NCBI GenBank assembly: GCA_002440625.1 | Contig: DJUV01000170.1 | Coordinates: 1 to 11,297 of the forward strand | DNA length: 11,297 nucleotides | Source: Rhodobacteraceae bacterium UBA6273 | GTDB taxonomy: Bacteria; Pseudomonadota; Alphaproteobacteria; Rhodobacterales; Rhodobacteraceae | Reading direction: 5' to 3' | Shown here: positions 6,362 through 11,297 of the stretch, one piece after another | Numbering within the stretch: the stretch's first letter is position 1 | Layout: every line of letters begins with the position of its first letter | The notes under the pieces: generated by a model | What the model saw: the letters and a program-made list of their open reading frames with translations, nothing else | Databases searched by the model: none | Told to the model about the DNA's origin: nothing | Program-made: the position numbers and the translations under genes

Positions 6362-7405
6362 TCAGGCCAAGGGTGTCCAGAGGACGTCGTCGATCCGGGG
6401 CGCGCCGGTCGCGAGCATCACCAGACGGTCGAAGCCGAGGGCGATGCCGCTTGCGGGGGGCATATGGGCGAGGGCGGCGAGGAAATCCTCATCCAGCGGG
6501 TAGCGTTCGCCGTAGATGCGCTCTTTTTCCGCCATGTCATCCTCGAACCGGCGGCGCTGTTCCTCAGGGTCGGTCAGTTCGCCGAAGCCGTTGGCAAGTT
6601 CGACGCCGCAGGCGTAGAGCTCGAACCGTTCGGCGGTGCGGGGATCGTCCGGGGTGCGGCGGGCGAGGGCGGCTTCGGCCGCCGGATAGCGGTCGAGGAT
6701 GGTCATGCGGTCGAGCCCGAGATGCGGCTCCACTTTCGCCACGAGGATGCGGGACAAGAGGTCGGACCAGGTGTCATCGGCGAAGGTGCTGAGGCCGGCG
6801 TTGCGGGTTGCTGTGGCGAGGGTGTCGCGGTCGGTCGAGCCGTCGGGGCGGATCGTGGCGAGGAGGTCGATGCCGGCGTGGCGCCTCAGGGCTTCGGCGA
6901 CGGAGAGCCGTTCGGGTTCGGAGAAGGGATCGCAAGAGAGGCCGTTGTGGCGGAGGTGCGTGCTTTTCGCCGTGCGGGCGGCAAGGCCGAGAAGGGCATG
7001 GCAGTCCGCCATCAGCGTCTCATAGGGATCCCCGGCCCGGTACCATTCGAGCATGGTGAATTCCGGGCTGTGCCTTGGCCCGCGTTCGCGGTTGCGCCAG
7101 ACGTGGGAGAAGGCGGCGATCCGCCGCTCCCCTGCCGCGAGCAACTTCTTCATCGCGAATTCGGGCGAGGTGTGGAGATACATCGGCCGCGCCGCCCCGT
7201 CATTGCCGATGGCTTGGGTGGCGAAGGCATGGAGATGTGTCTCGTTGCCGGGGCTCACCTGCAATGCCGCCGGATCGACCTCGACGAAATCCTGCGTCCC
7301 GAACCAGCCCCGGAAAGCGGCCAGGATGCGGTTGCGGGTCAGGAGCAGGGGGCGGCGGTCGGCGTGAAACTCCGGGTGCCACCAGGGCGTTGACGTGGGT
7401 TTCAT
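6362..7405 (-). CDS. epmA: EF-P lysine lysyltransferase EpmA (GenX/PoxA/YjeA), class II LysRS paralogue
   Basis: 347 residues (E. coli EpmA is 325). It activates lysine with ATP and attaches it to a conserved lysine of elongation factor P. It is a lysyl-tRNA synthetase catalytic core without the N-terminal anticodon-binding domain, as expected for EpmA. Visible motifs are YLHTSPEFAMKKLLAAG (76-92), the motif-2 region VWRNRERGPRHSPEFTMLEW (102-121), VELANGFGELTDPEEQRRRF (268-287) and motif 3 with GIALGFDRLVML (320-331). Several of these are nearly identical to the E. coli enzyme. It is divergent from efp, its substrate gene, with 115 bases between the starts, which strongly supports the call. 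The ribosome site is weak (GAAAGCG). The aminomutase partner EpmB is not encoded nearby in this window. Confidence 0.95.
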   Translation of the reverse strand: MKPTSTPWWHPEFHADRRPLLLTRNRILAAFRGWFGTQDFVEVDPAALQVSPGNETHLHAFATQAIGNDGAARPMYLHTSPEFAMKKLLAAGERRIAAFSHVWRNRERGPRHSPEFTMLEWYRAGDPYETLMADCHALLGLAARTAKSTHLRHNGLSCDPFSEPERLSVAEALRRHAGIDLLATIRPDGSTDRDTLATATRNAGLSTFADDTWSDLLSRILVAKVEPHLGLDRMTILDRYPAAEAALARRTPDDPRTAERFELYACGVELANGFGELTDPEEQRRRFEDDMAEKERIYGERYPLDEDFLAALAHMPPASGIALGFDRLVMLATGAPRIDDVLWTPLA

Positions 7406-7520
7406 GGCTGCGCTTTCGGCTGGCGAAGTCGGGCAAGATCGGCTAAGGCAGCGCGATCCCGATCAACGGATGAGATGGCCGGAGCACTAGCCGAGGCCCG
7501 GTAAGACCGCAAGGAACGCC

Positions 7521-8090
7521 ATGGTAAAAGTCATCGCCTCGTCGCTGCGCAAGGGCAATGTCGTCGACATCGACGGCCGCCTTTATGCGGTGCTCTCCGC
7601 CACCAACTTCCATCCCGGCAAGGGCACGCCGACGACGAGCGTGGACATGCGCCGCATCTCGGACGGGGTGAAGGTTTCCGAGCGCTGGAAGACCACCGAC
7701 CAGGTCGAGAAGGCCACGGTGGACGAGCGCGAATACGATTTCCTCTACGAGGACGGCGAGGGGTTTCACTTCATGAACCCCGAGAATTACGAGCAGGTTG
7801 CCGTGCATCCCGACGTGATGGGCGACAACAAGGTCTACCTGCAGGAAGGGATGCGCTGCTACCTCCGCACCCATGAGGGGGTGGCCATCGCCGTCGAGGT
7901 GCCGCAGAAGATCACCGTCGAGATCACCGAGACCGAGCCGGTGGTGAAGGGGCAGACGGCCTCGTCTTCCTACAAGCCGGCGATGACTTCGAACGGCTTG
8001 CGCATCATGGTGCCGCCGCATGTCGGCGCGGGGACGCGGGTGGTCATCAATACGGACGACAACAGCTATCAGGAACGCGCGCGGGATTGA
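7521..8090 (+). CDS. efp: Translation elongation factor P
   Basis: 189 residues, full length. EF-P enters ribosomes stalled on consecutive prolines and promotes peptide bond formation. The N-terminal domain carries the loop [10 protein letters not shown] (30-39) with Lys34, the residue modified by EpmA; this type differs from the Arg32 type modified by EarP. Domain II includes the [11 protein letters not shown] segment and domain III ends in [20 protein letters not shown], near the EF-P signature. AAGGA lies 6 bases before the ATG. The gene is divergent from epmA, is followed by an intrinsic terminator and appears monocistronic. Confidence 0.98.
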   Translation: MVKVIASSLRKGNVVDIDGRLYAVLSATNFHPGKGTPTTSVDMRRISDGVKVSERWKTTDQVEKATVDEREYDFLYEDGEGFHFMNPENYEQVAVHPDVMGDNKVYLQEGMRCYLRTHEGVAIAVEVPQKITVEITETEPVVKGQTASSSYKPAMTSNGLRIMVPPHVGAGTRVVINTDDNSYQERARD

Positions 8091-8113
8091 GTGCCTGCGC
8101 TGTCCGAATTTGG

Positions 8114-8150
8114 AAGGCCGCGTCTCGGAAGGGGCGCGGCCTTTTCGTTT
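8114..8150 (+). terminator. Intrinsic terminator of efp
   Basis: A perfect 9-bp stem, AAGGCCGCG (8114-8122) with CGCGGCCTT (8135-8143), a 12-base loop and then a T-rich tail (TTTTCGTTT, 8142-8150). It lies 24 bases after the efp stop and reads best on the plus strand. Confidence 0.85.
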
Positions 8151-8250
8151 GGCCGGGCCGCAGGCCGTGCTGCGCTACTTTCGTCCCGAAGCCCTCGTCC
8201 ACGATCTCGACATTTTGGCGGTTGGCTGATGAGGGTTTACGAGCCGAGGT

Positions 8251-9138
8251 TCAGTCCGATTGGCCGAAACTGTGCCAAAGCGTCTCGACGTCGGCGCGAA
8301 CCTTTGGCAGATCTTCGGCAGTTGTTGGAGGGAGAAACACATCGAAGAGAAATTGCCCACTCGAAAACTCCAGTCGGCACCGAACATCGATCTTGCATTG
8401 GACTTTCTGGATCAGGTCGCCGCGCTCGTCGAAGTCCCGGACGTTGAACCAGTCTTTGCCTTCAGACCGCCGTTGCGCTGCAGTGCCCGACGCGGCAGGC
8501 GATGATTGCGCGTCCCAAGTTCTCCAGCGGGCAATTGCGTCCTCGCCCCATTCAACACTGATGTTGGTCGCATCATGAATCAAGCCAGGTTCAGGGGCGA
8601 GGGAAAAGTAGTCGTCGTTGACGTGAGCCGGTGAGTATTCGGGAGGAACGACATAGTAATCTTTACCCAGCGCGAATTGCATTCCCGCGACAGGCGGGGG
8701 TGGGTTATTCAGAAAATCGGAATGCGGGCGGCAGTTCCGCATAGTGCCGCCTGGTAGCCCCGGCTGGAAGCTTGACCGCCAGTATGACCACACATAGGGC
8801 TTGTTCGCATCTGCCTCCTCTACCCAGAGCATCAAATGCGGTGAAAGCTGATTGCCTCTGCCGATCAGCGGGGTCAGATCAAAGTCGTTTCGAACGGGTC
8901 GGTGTCGGCTTGGCAGCGCAAGGCAGTAGGGGTGCCCTGCCGCAGTACGCTCGGCTTCTGAACGGATGGTCCGGACTTCCATCAACGACAGGCCCGACAG
9001 GCCGCCCGATAGCCCCAACAGCAAAGCCATCACAAAGAGAATGCGGGAGCCTCGCCAGATCGACAAGATAATGAGCACTCCGGATGTGCCCAAAACCATC
9101 CAAATAAGAAGCATCGAGGTTACCAATTGTTGCCACAT
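8251..9138 (-). CDS. Unrecognised two-TM protein with a large probably extracytoplasmic domain
   Basis: 295 residues from ATG 9138; a TTG directly before it (9141) is possible but less likely, and no clear ribosome site precedes either. Two hydrophobic helices (about 5-27 and 33-53) flank the short basic loop RGSR, which puts the loop in the cytoplasm and both ends outside by the positive-inside rule. The remaining 240 residues carry four cysteines (72, 136, 248, 254), suggesting disulfides, and a PPPP run at 146-149. No catalytic motif or family was recognised. The DNA is less GC-rich than its neighbours: hand counts of single 60-base lines gave about 48% (8341), 60% (8641) and 63% (8881), against 75% for a line in gatA. 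Termination codons in other frames and the even composition suggest a real gene. It lies downstream of the UPF0173 gene on the same strand with 115 bases between, and converges with efp. It may be an acquired or fast-evolving gene. Confidence 0.7.
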   Translation of the reverse strand: MWQQLVTSMLLIWMVLGTSGVLIILSIWRGSRILFVMALLLGLSGGLSGLSLMEVRTIRSEAERTAAGHPYCLALPSRHRPVRNDFDLTPLIGRGNQLSPHLMLWVEEADANKPYVWSYWRSSFQPGLPGGTMRNCRPHSDFLNNPPPPVAGMQFALGKDYYVVPPEYSPAHVNDDYFSLAPEPGLIHDATNISVEWGEDAIARWRTWDAQSSPAASGTAAQRRSEGKDWFNVRDFDERGDLIQKVQCKIDVRCRLEFSSGQFLFDVFLPPTTAEDLPKVRADVETLWHSFGQSD

Positions 9139-9253
9139 CAAATAGTTGGCGGGTGGTCCCGACGCTCAACTTTTCTAAACAAGGCCGGTTGTGGGGATTC
9201 CGCAAGCCAATTCGCCCCGCTCTGCGGCCTTCCCGCAACCGCATTTTCCCCCC

Positions 9254-9946
9254 TCACACCTCGATCACCCCCAACACTTCCGGTTCCACCACATTCACCC
9301 CCGGCAGGCCCGCCTTCAGCTCCTCCGCCGACTGGGCGAGGATCGGGAAGGTCTTGTAGTGACAGGGGATCACGGTCTTGAAGTTGAAGTATTTTTTCGC
9401 CGCCCATGCGCCCATCTTCATGTCCATCGTGTAGTGGCCGCCGGCGCAGAGGATGCCGATGTCGGGCCGATAGTATTCGCCCATCCAGCCCATGTCGGCC
9501 ATGATCGTGGTGTCGCCGGTGACATAGATCATGTGGCCATCGCCGGCGATCATGAAGCCCGCTTCCGACCCCGCAGCGCCAAGGGGAAAACCCTTGTAGT
9601 CGATCGAGGCGGAATGGCAGGCGTTGACCATCGAGACCCTGGCGCCCGCAAGCTCGACCGTGCCGCCCTTGCCGAAGCCGATGCTTTCCGCGCCATCGGC
9701 AGCGAAGATGTCGGAAAGCTCGTGGATGCAGGCGATGGGGATGCCCTGCTTCTTGGCGATGGTCAGCGCGTTTGCGGCATGGTCGCCATGGCCGTGGGTG
9801 ACGAGGATATGGGTGGCGCCCGCCGTCGCTTCGGCCTCGCGCCCCTTCGGGAATACCGGGTTGCCCTCGAGCCAAGGGTCAACGAGAAGGACCGCCCTCT
9901 CGATCTCGATGCGGAAGCCGGAATGGCCGAGCCAGATGATCTTCAT
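9254..9946 (-). CDS. UPF0173-type metal-dependent hydrolase (metallo-beta-lactamase fold)
   Basis: 230 residues from ATG 9946, the normal length for the family, with a strong AGGGAGGT ribosome site 5 bases upstream; the longer open frame to 10213 has no support. The metal-binding pattern is complete: HGHGDH (51-56), His111 in NACHSAS, Asp145 in VTGDTT and His196 in PCHYKT, plus His8 in WLGHSG and His171 in AGGHYTMD. UPF0173 members (B. subtilis YtkL-like) are cytosolic predicted hydrolases whose natural substrate is unknown. The gene is divergent from the small membrane protein and gatCA with 73 bases between starts. As I recall, this hydrolase next to gatC is a conserved arrangement in Rhodobacterales. 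Confidence 0.93.
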   Translation of the reverse strand: MKIIWLGHSGFRIEIERAVLLVDPWLEGNPVFPKGREAEATAGATHILVTHGHGDHAANALTIAKKQGIPIACIHELSDIFAADGAESIGFGKGGTVELAGARVSMVNACHSASIDYKGFPLGAAGSEAGFMIAGDGHMIYVTGDTTIMADMGWMGEYYRPDIGILCAGGHYTMDMKMGAWAAKKYFNFKTVIPCHYKTFPILAQSAEELKAGLPGVNVVEPEVLGVIEV

Positions 9947-9963
9947 TGGGACCTCCCTTTGCC

Positions 9964-9992
9964 TTGGCACCAGTCTGCGCGAACGGTATGTG
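9964..9992 (+). promoter_or_regulatory. Candidate sigma-70-type promoter for the gatCA group
   Basis: TTGGCA (9964-9969; 5 of 6 to consensus), a 17-base spacer, then TATGTG (9987-9992; 3 of 6). Transcription would begin near 9999, just before the GGAGG ribosome site at 10009-10013. This makes the ATG at 9993, which overlaps the -10 element, an unlikely start. Confidence 0.5.
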
Positions 9993-10019
9993 ATGGCAAG
10001 GCATAACCGGAGGCGTCCC

Positions 10020-10295
10020 TTGGCTGACCTGATCCTCGCGCAACTGACTGATCCGTTCCGCATCGTGCTCGCCATCGGGCTGGTTCTCACGATGCTGAGG
10101 ACCCAGGCCGCGAGCGGGACGTGGATTCCCCTAGGCGCGGGCGTGATTTTCATCGCCGTCCTGATCCCGATGACGATGGGCGCCCCCGAGGCCGACAGGA
10201 TGCAGGCGATCATCGCGGGGATTTTCTCTACTGCCCTGATTGTTGCCGTGGTGCTTGGGCTGCGCGCCCTTGTCCTGAGGGCGATGGGGCGCTAA
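10020..10295 (+). CDS. Small three-TM membrane protein upstream of gatC, probable TTG start
   Basis: 91 residues if started at TTG 10020 ([20 protein letters not shown]). GGAGG at 10009-10013 lies 6 bases upstream, an ideal distance, and a candidate promoter sits before it. An ATG at 9993 would add nine basic residues but has no ribosome site and overlaps the putative -10 element. Three hydrophobic segments are seen at about residues 14-28, 36-53 and 63-82, with short charged ends, so it is an integral inner-membrane protein. No known family is recognised. It ends 41 bases before gatC on the same strand and is probably cotranscribed with gatCA, but nothing in it points to a role in translation. 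Confidence 0.78.
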   Translation: MADLILAQLTDPFRIVLAIGLVLTMLRTQAASGTWIPLGAGVIFIAVLIPMTMGAPEADRMQAIIAGIFSTALIVAVVLGLRALVLRAMGR

Positions 10296-10336
10296 ACCGC
10301 CCCCGTTCCAAAGACGGCCCAAGGACGGAGAAGCCG

Positions 10337-10624
10337 ATGTCCATCAACTCTGAGACCGCCCGCAAAGTCGCCCATCTGGCGCGGATCGCCGTGAAGGAAG
10401 AAGACCTGCCGGCTTTGGCGGGGGAGCTTTCGGCGGTGCTGGCCTTCATGGAGCAGCTCAATGAGGTCAATGTCGACGGTATCGAGCCGATGACCTCGGT
10501 CACGCCGATGCGACTGGCGCGGCGCAAGGATGTGGTGACGGACGGGAATATCCAGCGGCAGGTGCTCGCCAACGCGCCCGATGCGCGGGAAGGGTTCTTT
10601 GCGGTGCCGAAGGTGGTCGAATGA
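10337..10624 (+). CDS. gatC: Asp-tRNA(Asn)/Glu-tRNA(Gln) amidotransferase subunit C
   Basis: 95 residues, the usual size. GatC wraps round GatA and stabilises the GatCAB complex, which converts Glu-tRNA(Gln), and in many bacteria Asp-tRNA(Asn), to the amide form. The N-terminal helix ([17 protein letters not shown]), the segment [20 protein letters not shown] and the end [16 protein letters not shown] are typical. GGAG lies 6 bases before the ATG at 10337; the open frame continues upstream to 10121 in another frame than the membrane gene, but that extension is an out-of-frame shadow. Its stop overlaps the gatA start by 4 bases (ATGA). Confidence 0.97.
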   Translation: MSINSETARKVAHLARIAVKEEDLPALAGELSAVLAFMEQLNEVNVDGIEPMTSVTPMRLARRKDVVTDGNIQRQVLANAPDAREGFFAVPKVVE

Positions 10625-11297
10625 GCGATCTGAACAAACTGACCATCGCGGCGGCGCGGGATGCGCTGCGCAAGGGCGATGTGACCTCGGCCGAGTTGAC
10701 CGAGGCCTGCCTTTCGGCCATCGACGGGGCAGGGGCGCTGAACGCCTTCGTCCACAAGACGCCCGAGATCGCGCGGGAGCGCGCGGCGGCGGCGGACGAA
10801 CGGATCAAGGCCGGGAATGCACCTGCGATGTGCGGCATCCCGGTCGGGATCAAGGATTTGTTCTGCACCAAGGGCGTGCCGTCGCAGGCGGCGTCGAACA
10901 TCCTGAAGGGCTTCAAGCCCGAATACGAATCCACCGTCAGCCAGCAACTGGCCGATGCCGGCGCGGTCATGCTCGGCAAGCTCAACATGGACGAGTTTGC
11001 CATGGGCTCGTCGAACGAAACCTCGTGCTATGGCAATGTCGTCAACCCCTGGCGGCGCAACGGCTCCGATGCGGCGCTGACGCCGGGCGGGTCTTCGGGA
11101 GGCTCGGCCTCGGCGGTGGCGGCGGACCTCTGCCTTGCGGCGACCGGCACCGATACCGGCGGCTCGATCCGCCAGCCAGCGGCCTTCACCGGCATCACCG
11201 GCATCAAGCCGACCTATGGGCGCTGCTCGCGCTGGGGCATCGTCGCCTTTGCCTCGTCGCTCGATCAGGCCGGGCCGATGACCAAGGATGTGCGCGA
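10621..11297 (+). CDS. gatA: Glutamyl-tRNA(Gln) amidotransferase subunit A (3' end missing)
   Basis: The first 225 codons of a protein usually near 490 residues, cut by the right edge. GatA is the amidase subunit that releases ammonia from glutamine and passes it to GatB. The amidase-signature triad is complete: Lys78 in PVGIKDLF, cis-Ser158 in [15 protein letters not shown] and nucleophile Ser182 in [12 protein letters not shown]; the 24-residue spacing between the serines matches S. aureus Gat[20 protein letters not shown] (127-144) is a further GatA marker that separates it from other amidases. The start overlaps the gatC stop by 4 bases, so the two are translationally coupled. gatB is not in the window. 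Confidence 0.98.
   Translation, partial: MSDLNKLTIAAARDALRKGDVTSAELTEACLSAIDGAGALNAFVHKTPEIARERAAAADERIKAGNAPAMCGIPVGIKDLFCTKGVPSQAASNILKGFKPEYESTVSQQLADAGAVMLGKLNMDEFAMGSSNETSCYGNVVNPWRRNGSDAALTPGGSSGGSASAVAADLCLAATGTDTGGSIRQPAAFTGITGIKPTYGRCSRWGIVAFASSLDQAGPMTKDVR

Noticed and set aside
6338..7393. A 351-codon plus-strand frame opposite epmA.
   Set aside because: The minus strand encodes EpmA with all class II synthetase motifs; the plus frame has none.
8151..8250. A possible gene remnant after the efp terminator (the minus-strand frame stays open past the stop of the orphan gene).
   Set aside because: There is no start, ribosome site or recognised domain, and about 100 bases are too few to separate it from chance.
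10121..10336. A 72-codon N-terminal extension of GatC.
   Set aside because: It overlaps the upstream membrane gene in another frame, has low-complexity sequence, and a good ribosome site precedes the ATG at 10337.

Overview
The window looks like a chromosomal segment of a high-GC alphaproteobacterium, most likely of the order Rhodobacterales (Rhodobacteraceae/Paracoccaceae). The grounds are the GC-rich third positions, the protein families and their order (UPF0173 hydrolase, small membrane protein, gatC, gatA; divergent epmA/efp; rluB beside tadA), and a GC-rich hairpin followed by a GGGGTATTTGGGCAA-type tail between convergent genes, which I recall as common in this group. Species cannot be read from the sequence.

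Left part (1-3977, all minus strand). Five tightly packed genes form one candidate operon read right to left. They are a 27-residue single-pass membrane peptide, an XpaC-family membrane protein, a TelA-family coiled protein, a DUF2927 lipoprotein, and an SPFH-domain protein that is cut by the left edge of the window. The stop-start spacings are a 1-nt overlap, then gaps of 1, 16 and 25 nt. A 13-bp direct repeat lies just upstream of the first gene. The family content suggests a membrane or envelope stress module of unknown function. This is the least explained part of the window.

Middle part (4120-8150). This is a run of translation genes: an RluB-type 23S rRNA pseudouridine synthase (minus) with an unusually long Arg/Lys/Pro-rich tail built from three 47-residue tandem repeats; the tRNA adenosine deaminase tadA (plus, divergent from rluB); the EF-P lysyl-transferase epmA (minus); and efp (plus, divergent from epmA), whose product carries the Lys34 that EpmA modifies. 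tadA and epmA converge on a GC-rich hairpin (6300-6340). efp ends in a clear intrinsic terminator (8114-8150). epmB, the aminomutase partner of EpmA, is not in the window.

Right part (8251-11297). An unrecognised two-TM protein with a large, probably extracytoplasmic domain (minus) lies in noticeably less GC-rich DNA. It is followed by a UPF0173 metallo-beta-lactamase-fold hydrolase (minus). Divergent from that is a plus-strand group: a 91-residue membrane protein probably starting at TTG, gatC, and the first 225 codons of gatA, cut by the right edge. gatC and gatA overlap by 4 nt and encode subunits of the tRNA-dependent amidotransferase. No stretch longer than 300 bases lacks a gene. No rRNA, tRNA, CRISPR array or insertion sequence was seen.
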